Below, piece by piece: positions 19,990 to 31,660 of a stretch of DNA of 64,000 nt (its first letter is position 1; each line of letters begins with the position of its first letter). The notes beneath the pieces are model-generated. The model made no database searches. It was given only the letters and a program-made list of their open reading frames with translations, and had not been told where the DNA came from. Origin of the DNA: Undaria pinnatifida (Eukaryota; Sar; Phaeophyceae; Laminariales; Alariaceae); contig JABAKD010000015.1 in assembly GCA_012845835.1 (NCBI GenBank), positions 6,787,974 through 6,851,973 on the forward strand, read 5' to 3'. The translations under genes and the position numbers were made by a program.

Positions 19990-20637
19990 CCCCCCCCCCC
20001 GCCCCCACCCCCCACCCTCCCCCCTCAACCCATCCCAACCCCACCCCCTCGAACACTCCACCCTCTCTTTACTCACTGATTGTACGACTTACCCCAGGAT
20101 ATACATGATAAACTGATGTATTATTTCCAAAACTGTCACATTTATCCGCTCAAAATCATGTATAGTTTCCAGGCACATATTGAGCTGCCCCCCCCGCCCC
20201 CCCGCCCAACCCCCCCCCCCCGCCCCAACCCCCCCCCCCCCCCCCCCCCCGCCCCCAATAATATACTGGTGCCAAAACCGTCAGATTTATCCCCTCGAAA
20301 GGATTTATAGCTTACATGCACAAATTGCCCCTTCCCCCCCCCCCTCCGCCCCCCTCCAAACCCGCTCGCTTTTGATCAAAACCAGGCCCCCCTTTCCCTT
20401 CACAGCTGTCAGATTTTGTCCCCCTCAAAAACGGGTTTTATAGTTTCCGCGCACAGACTGACTAAAATCATCCTGTTGACCCTGATAGCTACACTTGTAG
20501 TTGTAAGGGGAGTCGCCGACCTATATCCTTAATGAGGACACACAACTCGTAATGCGCGCGATCGGAGTATCACACACAGCTTGCAAAGATGAGTTTCGAC
20601 GAAATCTTCGATCTCACAGCTGGAGTGTATTTTAATT
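19850..20637 (-). mobile_element. R1 dispersed repeat, long form
   Basis: Reverse orientation. It contains the C-tract modules (poly-C with GAACACTCCACCCTC), two AGTTTCC(A/G)NGCACA-centred subunits, CTGTTGACCCTGATAGCTAC, GCGCGCGATCGGAGTATCAC, and ends GATCTCACAGCTGGAGTGTA. Includes the C45 run. Confidence 0.85.
19944..19988. repeat. C45 homopolymer
   Basis: Forty-five consecutive C, followed by further C runs broken by single G. It lies inside an R1 long copy. Confidence 0.95.
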
Positions 20638-20916
20638 TTTACAATAATAGTGGCCGGTTACAACAGAAGAACGCGGTATATCGTAAAGGAGGGAAACGTT
20701 ATACCTCCCGAACAAAACCTCGAATCCAGCATTCATGCGCGAACGTACGATCGTCAATATGGTAAACGACAATCTGCAACGTCCGCTTGCATATTTCATT
20801 ACCTCACTCGTATAGTGACGGTAACGTAGAATTATTTTGCTAGATTCGTAGACTAAAACACCAGTAAAAATATACCTGGTAGAGCATGGGTACACGAAGG
20901 TGAACGGGGATTGGGA

Positions 20917-21215
20917 CAGCGTACGCACTTCACATCACAAATGGTCAGAATGGAAAACTAACCGGAGCGCTATAATCGCAGGACGATTTTAGAAGAAAAC
21001 AAGTTATTTTCCCCATTTTTTTTCATTTTTGGACCACTTGGTTTTAGAGACCCCTCCCCCTGTCACCGGACACGGGTTGGGGGGTCTCTAAAACCAAGTG
21101 ATAAAAAATGGACAAAATGGGGGGGGGGTGAAATTGTTTTCTTCTAAATCGTCCTGCGATCACAGCGCTCCGGTTAGTCATACATTCTGACCATTCTTGA
21201 CGTGAGGTGTCGTAA
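20917..21215. mobile_element. Foldback (palindromic) element, about 300 bp
   Basis: Two long imperfect arms. The left arm TGGTCAGAATGGAAAACTAA...GCAGGACGATTTTAGAAGAA...CTTGGTTTTAGAGACCCC is matched by the reverse complement on the right, with a short loop near 21055-21075. The core arms span 20943-21192; weaker pairing extends about 20 bp outward. Confidence 0.9.
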
Positions 21216-21369
21216 AAAGACTGTCCACAGGCGCCCTCGTAGGATACGAAGTACGTATGTACGTATGTAATACTGTAGTCTACTCGGCATTCGGACTCGT
21301 GTAGTCGAGTTGTATTTAAGAAAGTACATGCCGTATACCGTACGAGAACACCGTACGTATCGGTTCGCT

Positions 21370-21745
21370 AGCCAAATTTCAGCCACCACATGATATAATC
21401 TCTAATTGACTTATGCCTGTCGTGCGTATGCGTAGTGATAGATACTACGTGTAATATATACGTGGTAGTCTTCCTTGGGTGGCAATCGGAATATTTGGTT
21501 TCTCCAGGCGTGAGTAGTGAGACGTATGCACCGGCCTGGACCTGGCACATCGTAGACTGACTCCCGATTTCACTTTTATATATTTCTGGTGGAGGCATGA
21601 ATTGCGTCAGCTGTGATATATGCGTGTACCACCTTGGGTTGTGTGTGTGTTTTCCCTGGGGTATTCCTCAGCTCCAGAGTGACTGGAGCCTGTCCTGTGA
21701 CCACGGACTTGATTATGCGAGTTAATGTGAGAACAACAACAACAT
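21370..21745 (-). mobile_element. R2 dispersed repeat, copy 1
   Basis: Reverse of the family defined by CTCACATTAACTCGCATAAT, GGTCACAGGACAGGC, CCAGTCACTCTGGAG, GACTACCACGTATATAT and a CGCACGACAG end. It abuts an R1 copy at 21752 in the opposite orientation. Confidence 0.8.
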
Positions 21746-21751
21746 AATGAA

Positions 21752-22255
21752 AATTAACATACACTCCAGCTGTGAAATCGAATATTTTTGTCGAAACTCA
21801 TCTTTGCGAGCTGTGTGTGATACTCCGATCGCGCGTATTACGGGTTGTGTGTCCTCATTAAGGATATAGGTCGGCGACTCCCCTTGCGACTACAGTGTAG
21901 CTATCAGGGTCAACAGGGTGATGTTAGGCAGTCTGTGCGCGGAAACTATAAGACCCGTTTCTGAGGGGGACAACATCTGACAGCTGTGGAAGGAAATGCA
22001 TCAGTTTATCAAGTGAATACTGTAAATCGAATAACCGGTGAGGGGAGGGCGGGGTTTTTAAGGACGTGGGGGCCTGATTTTGATCAAAAGGGGGGCGGGA
22101 GGGGGGTAGGGGGGTAGGGGACGGGTGGGGCAGGTCCATTTGTGCGTGGAAACTATGAATCCTTTTTGTGGGGGAGGGGGGGGGAAATGTGGCGGGGGGG
22201 GCGGGGGGCGGGGGGGGAGGGCTTTAGGTCGCATAGATGTAAGGGTTTGCTATAC
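21752..22255 (+). mobile_element. R1 dispersed repeat, forward copy
   Basis: Starts CACTCCAGCTGTGAAATCGA. Landmarks follow in order: GATCGCGCGTATTACGGGTT, GGATATAGGTCGGCGACTCC, CTATCAGGGTCAACAGGGTG, GCGCGGAAACTATAAGACCC, then two G-tract modules. With the reverse copy ending at 20637 it flanks the foldback element. Confidence 0.85.
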
Positions 22256-22261
22256 GCGTGG

Positions 22262-22700
22262 TTATATACTATCGACTAAGCAGCATAAAACGATACCTGG
22301 TAAACGATACTGCTGCTGTGTACCAGGTACTAGAGTTATTAGTAGTGGAAACATGTACCAGGTATAGACTACCAGGTACGACTATACTTATATACAAGGG
22401 CCCCGCATGGTTTATGCTTCGGGTAGGGCAGGGCAGCACTTCGAATTGTTCGATTCAATATTTGATAAACTCACCACACAAATTATACTATCGATCAAGC
22501 AGCATAAACGATACCTGGTAGACGACACTGCTGTATGTACCAGGTATTGGAGTTACTAATAGTAGAAACATGTACTATGTATACCAGGTACGACTATAGT
22601 TATATACAGGGCTCCGCTTGGGTTAGACCATGCTTCGGGTAGGGCAGGGTAGCACTTCGAATTGTTCGACTCAATATTTGATACTCACCACACAAATATA
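22262..22700 (+). repeat. Tandem duplication of a 220-bp unit
   Basis: Both units carry ACTATCGA..AAGCAGCATAAA, GATACCTGGTA, AGAAACATGTAC, ACCAGGTACGACTATA and CAGCACTTCGAATTGTTCGA. About 85-90 percent alike by eye. Confidence 0.85.
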
Positions 22701-23370
22701 GTCTACGCGTACAGCAGTATGTAAGGTAATGCCAAGAGTTCGGCATAGACTAGACTAGCAATCATGACAATGTACTACAATTAATAGCTACCATATTTTA
22801 AGTGAATCCGATTCCGAGCTTCATCAGATTTCGATCGGATAATCCGAGCACACGCCGACTGACCCTTTAGTCTGGCGCCGACGAACGTGTCGAGTGCGTT
22901 TCTTATGATGTTTTTACTTAATCAAGCATCCGGGGCCAGCAAGGTGACTGACCATGTCTGCTCGCGTGTTCTCTCCGTAGCCACTGAGAGGCGCGCCCGG
23001 AGCCAGCTTCTGAAATATTCCAAGCATGATATAATAATACATTCATATGACATTTAGATCCGAGCCACCCAGATCGACTGTCTGTGTATTGCCTGATCGT
23101 GGAGAGGCGTGCTGACGGTGTTCCAGGCGCGAATCACGGTGGTGGTATCGCTGCCTCTGCCATTCAACCCCTCGAACGCTATTGCAATGCTGCTGCTTGT
23201 TGCTAGTTGTAGGTCGCTCACTTGTAGATACAGTACGCGACTACAGCGCTTACGATTACGACAGTTAATAATTTCGGGCTCGAGTTTTTTTCAGACGAAA
23301 ATAAAAACATGTCATTTTTGTCTGATCGCTCATTGGCCGGGTTTCATACACGAATTAAGCGACAGCCGGG
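22701..23370. other. Unassigned region
   Basis: No supported gene; a plus-strand frame at 23109-23378 is open without splice or motif support. Confidence 0.4.
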
Positions 23371-23373
23371 CAC

Positions 23374-24110
23374 GATAGGGTCACATCCCGGGATCGAAAT
23401 CCATCCATACATCTACAACTCCGATAACCCGGGGACAAAAACGGATATCATCCGGGGTTTGATACCTCCCTGCACGGTGTGGAAATCCCAACCCCACCGG
23501 CCGATCTGATTGGCTGGGTCCGTATGTTGAGCCAGCTTCACCTGGGGAGGATAGGGTCCCATCCCCGGTCCAGAGGTCGTACAATATCTCTAAAACTTCG
23601 ACCAACCGGGGGAAGGAAACTCAAATTTCTCGGGTCGACACCGCCCCGCACAGTGAGGAAACCCCAATCCCGTAGGCTAATCGCTGATAGGTTCGAGCTC
23701 CACAGCGCTGTCCTGGGCGGATAGAGGTTTATCAATGAGGGGCATTTACGTCGCACACGGAGAAGATAGGGTCCCATCCCCGATTCACAAATCCCCCGAA
23801 ACCCTACAGCTCCAAAAACGCAGGAACCATAACGATGACCTCCCCTGTCGACATCGCCCCGCACGGCGTGGAACCCCAACCATATTGGCCTACCGCTGAT
23901 TGACTGGGACTCGAACATAAGGGCAGCGCCACCACGGGAGGACAGAGTCCCATGCCCGTTTCAGAAATCCTGACAAACCGGGGACGATAACCGATTTCTC
24001 CCGCGGGTCTACACAGCCCCGCATGATGGTGTGACAAATCATCTATTCACGTTGGCCTATCGTTGATTGGCTGTGCAGCTCGTAGAGCCAGAGACACCCG
24101 GAGAGGATAT
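23374..24110 (+). repeat. Tandem array of about 176-bp degenerate units
   Basis: GATAGGGTCCCATCCCCG-like starts at 23374, 23550, 23765, 23941 and about 24106. Each unit ends with GGCCTATCGCTGATTGGCTG-like and GAGCCAG segments and holds CCCCGCACGGTGTGGAAAC-like sequence in the middle. Not previously familiar to me. Confidence 0.8.
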
Positions 24111-24280
24111 AGGCCGAACAATGGGGGAAGAGGCATTCCGACGCACCAAATGCGGATAGGGCTCTATATAGCTCACTAGAGATGATCAATCAGCAATCGG
24201 TAGCAAGGAGCACGCCAAGTAGGAAGCAACACAACATTTTATATGTCAGCTACGTACCAACACGGTCGCTTCCAGCTGAC

Positions 24281-24570
24281 CGGCAAACGACCAAAGCAAA
24301 ACAGCAACGGAGACAGGCACCACAGCAACAACAAAGCACGCCTTCCACACCGTCTATACTTCTCCAAAGAGTCTTCTCAGGGAAAAGAACCACCCGCCGA
24401 TGCGATACCGGGACGAGTTACTTTAACGCGGCAAACGACCAAAACAGCAACGGAGACAGGCACCACAGCAACAACGAAGCAAGCCTTCCACACCGCCTAC
24501 GCTTCTCCAAATAATCTTCTCGGGGAAAAGAACCGCCAAGCGATGCGATACCGGGACGAATGCACGCCAC
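24281..24570 (+). repeat. Tandem duplication with a 148-bp period
   Basis: CGGCAAACGACCAAA, CAACGGAGACAGGCACCACA, GCCTTCCACACCG, CTTCTC..GGGAAAAGAACC and GCGATGCGATACCGGGACGA appear twice. The frame from 24243 to 24899 stays open through both units and a CTA run, but 148 is not a multiple of three, so the two units are translated differently. Confidence 0.85.
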
Positions 24571-24596
24571 TGGTGTCTTCCGTGGATACCGCCCAT

Positions 24597-24609
24597 ACTA
24601 CTACTACTT

Positions 24610-24640
<31 letters not shown>

Positions 24641-24641
24641 G
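24597..24641. repeat. (CTA)n microsatellite
   Basis: About 14 ACT/CTA units with one interruption. Confidence 0.95.
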
Positions 24642-25855
24642 ACGACGGCCTTCGCGTGGCGCAGCTTAACAGCAGGGACGATTTCCCCCCTTGTTTTTTA
24701 TGTCGCAAAGTTATTCCCTGTTTTTTGGGTTCACCCTCCCCGTGCCACAAGTCAGACAAAAAGCGTGTGTGAAATAGAGCACCAGTCGGTGTGTGTGCTC
24801 TTAGTTGTACCTATATTCCTTGCACGAGTACAGACTATGTCGATGTGCCCGGACTCGTATAATACCACCCTCGAGGCCGTGGACGCAGCCCACTCGTAAT
24901 GCTGCTGTGTGGCTTTTTCTGACGCAGTAATCATAATCACTACCTCCTCGTTTAAGCCATGCGTGCGCTTGCCACATCTATCCATGTACGTACGTACCTA
25001 CCGAAAATAAATAAATACATAAATAAATACATGCACTACTACTCTGACACCTGCCGAGGTACCATGGGGATTTTTTTACAGTTAATATTATTTGTTTTGG
25101 GACAAGACATGGCGCCAATGTGATGTCTTGCCGACTTTAATTTGATTAACCTCTCTACACCTCAAGATCCGAAGAGAAACTGGAGAGCACCGTTAAAAAT
25201 ACAATATTTTGCGCACTTCTCGCGTGTCTCGCTCAGCCTCCATCCGCGTTTACGTCGAGGTGCGGAACGGATAAGGCAGGGCGAGGGGCGTTGGAGCCGC
25301 CCCCCGAAGACGGCGCTCGAACGAAGCGATTTGACCGAGAAATTCCAGTTTCGAGAATCCCATACTGAGGCCGAAACAAAGAAAACTCCTGACCAAATTC
25401 CCGTCCTCTAAAAAATAACAATGATTATATACAAGGTTCCCCTCCGGGAAGTGCCTAGGGGAGTGGCGCAAGGACACATGATTATAATCTCTACCGTCCG
25501 CAATGACCATTTGTTTGTACATATAAGAAAAATACCCGGAAAAATAATGAACTCGCATTTTACCCGCAGTACTCCTTGGGTGTACTCAATAGCAGCAGTA
25601 CCTTTAGCACTTTTTGGATACTCGAGATAGACGTGCTCACGACCGATCTGTTGTTGACAAAATGCACACAACACACAAAACTTTTACACCGCATGATATG
25701 CATGATTTTGAAAAGAGCGTCACACTTCGACCTCCACGTTAGGGACCGCCAGGAAGCGAGAAGGGGCACGTGTGGCGTGGGATGCGGCTTACTGTAGAAT
25801 ACTACGTAAATAGCACCCATTGAGAACGAGGGAGCAAGAGGACAATACGTGACAG
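24642..25855. other. Unassigned region
   Basis: Open frames on both strands at 25142-25560 have protein-like composition but no initiation or splice evidence. Nothing recognised. Confidence 0.4.
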
Positions 25856-26600
25856 GCTATGGCAAAAGCAACTCGCCGCCGTAAGGAGAGGATACGGCAC
25901 GCGCACATGGTCCTACCACGTTAGTAGCGTTTTGCTCTCCGCACGTTGTCTACTGCTGTCTGTCATCTGCGATCTACGCAAAAAAAAGCGTACTATTATC
26001 GAGGCACGAGAAAATAAGGGTTTTCTATGTACGGAAGAAGTTTGGGGTTATTGCACGTTGACCAATGAGATCAACGCGGGTGGTTACTTGTACTTGTCCT
26101 GGTATAGCAAAGGGAACCTTGCATCAGTCTGTCTGGTTGCTGAGTAGCAAGCGAAACACGCAGAGAAGAGAGAAGCATCGTCAGCGAGACAGGTTTATCA
26201 AGGTGTAATAGACCGGCTGATTTAAAAAACTGAAAAATACTCGTTGAAAAACTGCCTCCGTGGACGTACATGTGTAAGGATGGGTTGGTTGGTCTATCTA
26301 AATTATTACTACTTTTGAAGGTTCCTATGTACAGCAGAAACGTGTGGTGTGTTGGGGTGACAAATGATAGGCTCCGACACAAGCAACTCGCCGCAGCATA
26401 GCGAGGACACGCCACGCGCACATAAATGGTGTTGCCTACCCCTGCTGCTGTGCGGCAGGGTTGTAGCGTTGTGCTCTCCGCATGTTGTCTGCTGTCTGTC
26501 ATTTGCGATCTTACATAAATGGTGTTGCCTATCGCTGCTGCAATGCGGCAGAGCTGTAGCGTTGTGCTCTCTTGGTATGGTACGATATCATATACGCAAC
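25856..26600 (+). repeat. Direct duplications of a short segment (three copies)
   Basis: AAGCAACTCGCCGC..TA..GAGGA followed by ACGCGCACAT, GTAGCGTT.TGCTCTCCGCA, TGTTGTCT and GTCTGTCATNTGCGATCT occurs at 25865-25985 and 26375-26515. A partial third follows at 26516-26580. Confidence 0.75.
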
Positions 26601-27520
26601 CTGGACATAAATTTAAGAACCGTTTGAGTACTAATATGATATTCAAATGATCCTTACAATTTACGCCGGCATGTCACTCGACACTGACAGGAGCAGCAGT
26701 AGCAGCAGCAGCAGTGAGAAGTAGCGGCGTAAGGCGGGTAGCGCAGGCTCCGATCAAAGCAATCAGCTACTACAACAGCAGCCACACGCCCAGAGAGTTG
26801 CAGACTGCTGCTGCTGCTAGGGGGCTGGACTGCTGCTGGGCGGCAGGATCGAAGCGCGGTGCTCTGTGCAAAAATAGGGAATGCGCCTACGTGTACCTTG
26901 TATGAGCAGAAAAACACGGTTTGCATCAAAATCTTACGTGCGTACACGTGGATAGGGGATGAAGAAACCCAATCCCCGGGGATGTTGCGGAAACCCGGGG
27001 ATTTGACCTAAGTGTGCCCGAGGCCAAAAAAGTTTAAAAGGCTTGCCACGCGCGACACACTGCGCGGATCGCGCCCAAACCTCCGGCAATGTGAGCCCGC
27101 CGCCCATCCCATCCGACGTTTCGGAAAAAGGTGCGAGCACAAAGAGATGTGCCCGGAGAAAAAAACAACACAATTATACATATACATATAATAGATAATA
27201 CACCGCTGTAGCTACAAGGGTCGTGTCGGATGTGGTGCAATATCGACTATTATTACTGCTGTTTGTTGCAGGCGTAGGCGCATCTAACACACACAAATGT
27301 CGGCAGGCATGTGGGAGCGCGGGTTGTTGTTTCGCCAAAGACGGCCGCAAGGACTCCGGACCCCACCTAGACAGGTAACATGTGACATCTGATACTAAAA
27401 CTTCGACGCGCTGAACATACTCTTACTGTACGCTATTATTGTATTGTCCCCACGATGAGTTACTTACTACAAAGAATATTAGAAAAAATGGAAAACTACA
27501 AAGTATATTTAAAGAAAAGA
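26601..27520. other. Unassigned region with short CAG tracts
   Basis: CAG/CTG runs near 26695-26716 and 26808-26820; otherwise nothing recognised. Confidence 0.4.
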
Positions 27521-27527
27521 AAATTAT

Positions 27528-28430
27528 AGCTGTGAGATCGAAGATTTTGTCGAAACTCACAGATCGAAGATTTTGTCGAAACTCACCTTTGCAAGCTGTA
27601 TGTGATACCCCGATCGCGCGTATTACGGGTTGTGTGTCCTCGTTCAGGATATAGGTCGGCAACTCCCCTTGGAACTACAGTGTAGCTATCAGGGTCAACA
27701 GGGTGATGTTAGTCAGTCTGTGCGCGGAAACTATAAAACCCGTTACTGAGGGGGACAAAATCTGACAGCTGTGAAAGGAAATGCATCAGTTTATCAAGTG
27801 CATGCTGTAAATCGTCCAACCAATGAGGAGAGGGCGGAGTGTTCGAAGGGGTTGGGGGGAGAGGGGGGAAGGGGATTCCCAACAGCTTTAGGTCGCATAG
27901 ATGTAGGGACTTGCTATACACGTGGGGCTAGGTCTAGGCGCTGGTTCGGGTGGTGGGGAAGGAGGGGGCGTTTGGGGGGGGGGGGGGGGGGGGGGATTGG
28001 AGCTACGGCATGGATCGCTAGAAATATAATGAGGTGATATCAACTGCCTGGTAGTGTTTATTACTCTAGCTTATTTTGATTTTAGGTGGGTGTTTGAACA
28101 AGAGGGAGCGGGAAAAAAAAAAAAAAAGGGGGGGGGCGGGGGGTGAGGGGGGAAATGAAAAAAATTGGAGCTACGGCATGGATGGCTAGAAAGACAATGA
28201 GGTGATATCAGCTGCCTGGTAGTGTTTCTTACTTCTGGCAGGTTTTGATTTTAGGTGGGCCGTTTGAACAAGAGGGATCGGAGGGGGGGGACGGGACGGG
28301 CGGGACAACTCAATATGTGCGCGGGCACTATAAATCCTTCAAGGGGACAAAGCTGACGGTTGTAGAAGGAATGAATCAGATTATATCACCTGCCTGGTAT
28401 TGTTTATTGTTCTAGCAGATTTGATGTTAT
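27528..28430 (+). mobile_element. R1 dispersed repeat, long form
   Basis: Starts with a short duplication of the first 30 bp (GATCGAAGATTTTGTCGAAA twice), then the full R1 order and three G-tract modules, each with GAACAAGAGGGA and TTGGAGCTACGGCATGGAT. Confidence 0.85.
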
Positions 28431-29172
28431 TAATAGGTGTGGTATACAAAACCTTTTTTAGGTGTGGTATACAATGTGTTATAGCTTTGTGGTGTGTTAT
28501 TGTACATGGATCGCAAGATGGAACATTTCAATCGATAGGTGTAACCATGTAGTTACCACGATTTTACCGTGCCGATGTGGGGCTCTGAGGTTGCTAATTA
28601 TAAGACAGAGACACATATTGCAAAATACAACACGCGAGGTGTTGTGGTCATGCAATGTCACGACCATTGAGCACGAGGGGGAGAAGTGCAAATCGTCTGT
28701 GTTCATGGGGGGGGCGGCAGCGGCAGCACTGAAATCGGAGGCCACTGTCGAAGGGATTAACAAGGAGCTGGCAGACCGTGGCTGGCCTGCACAAACTTGT
28801 CTATTAATAGGTGGCAGAGAGAGCTGGAAAAATATGTTGCTCGTGCTTGCCCTCTGTGGTACGAGTCGAGGATAGTTTGTTTTTCCCTTGGCCTGATTTT
28901 TCTCTTTCTTTCTTACGTTCTCCGTCTATCTGTGCCTCCCCTTTCCTTCCATGGTCGCGTTGATATGATACGATAGTGATTCACCACACGCACTCGTCCA
29001 AATCCTACCATACCCGGCACATGAGAGAGAGAACATCAACGAGAGAAAGCGTTCGTTTTTTTCGTCCTGTCTCATTGCGTCTTTCTGCACGTGTTTGCCT
29101 GTTCATGACACATCCCGGGAGGAGTCTGTTTTCGTTTTCCGTATCTTTTTGTTTTCCTTTTATTCCTCATAT
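28431..29172 (+). mobile_element. E2 dispersed element, forward copy
   Basis: Shares order and sequence with 43160-43905 (reverse) and its first part with 33240-33480 (reverse): GCCGATGTGGGGCTCTGAGG, CAGCACTGAAATCGGA, GGCAGACCGTG, CGTCCAAANCCTNC, CATTGCGTCTTTCTNC. A plus frame at 28462-28875 has a peptide partly conserved in the 43-kb copy (ALKSEA / TLKSDA, ELADR / EVADR). Confidence 0.75.
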
Positions 29173-29176
29173 AATA

Positions 29177-29377
29177 GTTTTATAGTTTCCACGCACAGAC
29201 TGCCTAACATCACCCTGTTGACCCTGATAGCTACACTGTAGTTGCAAGGGGAGTTGCCGACCTATATCCTTAACGAGAACACACAACCCGTGATACGCGC
29301 GATCGGAGTACCACACACAGCTTGCAAAGATGAGTTTCGACAAAACATTCGATCTCACAGCTGGAGTGTATTTTAAT
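29177..29377 (-). mobile_element. R1 dispersed repeat, short reverse copy
   Basis: TTTATAGTTTCCACGCACAG, then CTGTTGACCCTGATAGCTAC, GCGCGATCGGAGTACCACAC and CTCACAGCTGGAGTGTATTT. Confidence 0.85.
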
Positions 29378-29890
29378 TTTTATAATACCACGTACAATTA
29401 ATAGCAACACTGCTGTTTTTTCTTCGGATTGATTTTTTTGATGCGCTACTCGTACCCGGTACGCTCACATAAAAATTTGCTCTCCTCTGTCCATTTGCAG
29501 TTATTTGTTTTCAATTATCTGTTTCACGTAAAGAAGGCGGACAAGCAGTACCGCGAGGGATCCTCGAAGCAGCCGAACGGTTCATGGCCGGGTGGCACGT
29601 AGGGGAGGAAAATGAGAGCTCGGGGCGCCGCGCAGCCCGAATGCGTGACGCACAAAATGCCGAAAAGGGGGTGGGGGGAGTAGGGAGACCGTTGTTGTTG
29701 GAGAAAGCTAGATGATGACACGGCAGACAGGGTAGCAAGGCATCGGGCCGGCTACTTAGTAGGTAGAACATGTCTACGTAACCTCAAGCCACTGCGACTG
29801 CCTTGTGTTTTGCTCTTGTTTTTTGTGGCTTGGATTGCATCATTACCCCCCTCCCGGGGGCAATGTCTCAGCCGATGTATTCTGCGGTAC
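29378..29890. other. Unassigned region
   Basis: Nothing recognised; a minus-strand open frame at 29511-29771 lacks support. Confidence 0.4.
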
Positions 29891-29892
29891 TA

Positions 29893-30250
29893 TATGGTGT
29901 TGTTGTTGTTAGTACTCTTTTCGCATTGACGCGCATAATCAAGTTCGTGGTCACAGGACAGGCCCCAGTCACTCTGGAGTGGAGGAATACCCCAGGAAAA
30001 AAACACAAACAAAACAAAAAGTGGTACACGCATATATCGTGGCTGACGCAGTTCATGCTTTCGTCATGAAAATATAAAAAACTTAAATCGGGAGTCAGCC
30101 TACGATGTGCCAGGTCAATACTGGTACATACGTCGCACTGCTCGCGCCTGAAAAAACCGACGACACCGCTTGCTACCCAGAGAAGACTACCACGTATATA
30201 TCACACGTGGTACCTATCACTACGCTTACGCACGACAGACGCAAGTCAAT
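29893..30250 (+). mobile_element. R2 dispersed repeat, copy 2
   Basis: Full set of R2 landmarks in forward order: CGCATAATCAAGTTCGTGGT, CACTCTGGAGTGGAGGAATA, TACACGCATATATCGTGGC, GGGAGTCAGCCTACGATGTG, GACTACCACGTATATATCAC, CGCACGACAGACGCAAGTCA. The right end is followed by an A/G-rich tract. Confidence 0.8.
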
Positions 30251-30689
30251 CGGAAAAAAGAAAATAACACAAAAGAAAGGAAAATAGATAATAAAGGAAA
30301 AGATAATAGAGCGAAAAAAGAAAGGGGAAGAAAATAAAAGAAAAGACAAGAAGAGGAAGCAAGGAAAGGGGAGGAAAAAAAAAACAGCACACTAGCAGGC
30401 CCTGTGAACTGACTAAAGACGGCGTTGGGCTCATAGAGGGTACCAAGTGCATCAATGGCACTGGGGGGAGAATGCAACAAGGCGAAGAAGTCAGGGTGGC
30501 GTTACGCTAACTTGTGACGGTCATTGGAAGGCCCACGAGCTTCAAGACGATGATGGCCAGGCCCAGACCTCAGTCTCTTGGGCAGGACGCCCCCCCCCCC
30601 CCCCCGCCCCCGCGCTCCACCTCTCCCCCCTCCCCCCTTCTCCCCCGTCCCCCCCCGCCTCCCTCCCCCCGGCCGCTTAGAGGTGCCGA

Positions 30690-31660
30690 CGATGGATAGC
30701 GCTGCCGCGGTCTTTGCGTGTCGCTCTGCAGCTCTGCATCTCTCCGTGTCATGCCATTTCCGCATGAATGACCCTGCTCTCTCTTCGACCCGTCGAAGAC
30801 ATCTGCCGGCCTTCTGTGCATCCTTTCGCCGCCGTTCGAACCTCATTCCAAAGGCCGACATATCTTCCTTCAGGTGCACCACCCAGTCCTTCTCTTGCCC
30901 CCCTGAGTAGCCCTTGCCCCTAAAAAGCTCCCCAAAACATCACCCTCTGTGGTAGACGTTCCTCGTACGTGCTGCGAGTCCCGCCAACAGTATCTTCCGT
31001 TTGGGCACTATCGCCTCTACGCTCTCCGAAGCTGTCTTGGCAAGCGCGTCGGCGTACGATAGGGTGTGGTCGTCGTGCTTCCGTTTCCGCCATCTGAGGC
31101 ATCGGAGGAGCATGGAGTGGTGAACCCGTCGTAGCCTGTCACAGTCAGGCGTGCTCGGGCTCCACGTCATGCAACCGCAGAGTAGTGTGTCGATCACCTC
31201 GGCTTTCAGCAACCGCACCTTCAACCGCAAGCGCGCACCCGAGCGACCATATATTTCCATCTTGTACCGCTGGAAGCACGCCCAGGCCCTCTGAAGACGC
31301 CGCGTTATCTCGATGCTGAGGTCTCTGTTCACGCTGATGGCCCCGCCCAAGTACACAAACTCGACCGTTTGTTTGTATACCTGACCGGTTGCATTGAGGC
31401 GAACGACACCTTCCCCCCGCCTTTGGTTTGCAGGTACATGATCTCCGTTTTGGCCTCGGAGACCGTAAGCCCGAACGCCGAGCACGCAGTCACGATCACC
31501 GTCATCATCTTCTCCAACCCTTCTGATGATCGCGATACGATGCCCGCGTCGTCAGCGTACAGCAGACCCCACAACCTCTGCACCTCCTCCTCCTCGTCCC
31601 CCCCCCCCGCCCGTCGACTTTGCCTGTGCGTATATACCACCGTCGGCACGCGGGTTCTCG
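30690..31660 (-). pseudogene. LINE reverse transcriptase fragment, frameshifted
   Basis: Non-LTR retrotransposon ORF2 remnant. The first frame has WGLLYADDAGIVSRS, the RT catalytic YADD box, followed by EGLEKMMTVI and FGLTVSEAKTE. A second frame carries FVYLGGAIS, RRLQRAWACFQRYKMEIYGR, LLKAEVIDTLLCGC and HHSMLLRCLRWRKRKHDD. Further frames carry RGKGYSGGQEKDW and KEDMSAFGMRFERRRKDAQK. At least two frameshifts, one next to a G/C run near 31412. No endonuclease domain; 5'-truncated. Inactive copy. The element class is known; the brown-algal affinity is from memory. Confidence 0.88.

Noticed and set aside
30502-30690. Gly/Pro-rich extension of the LINE frame
   Set aside because: C-run low complexity beyond the LINE coding end.
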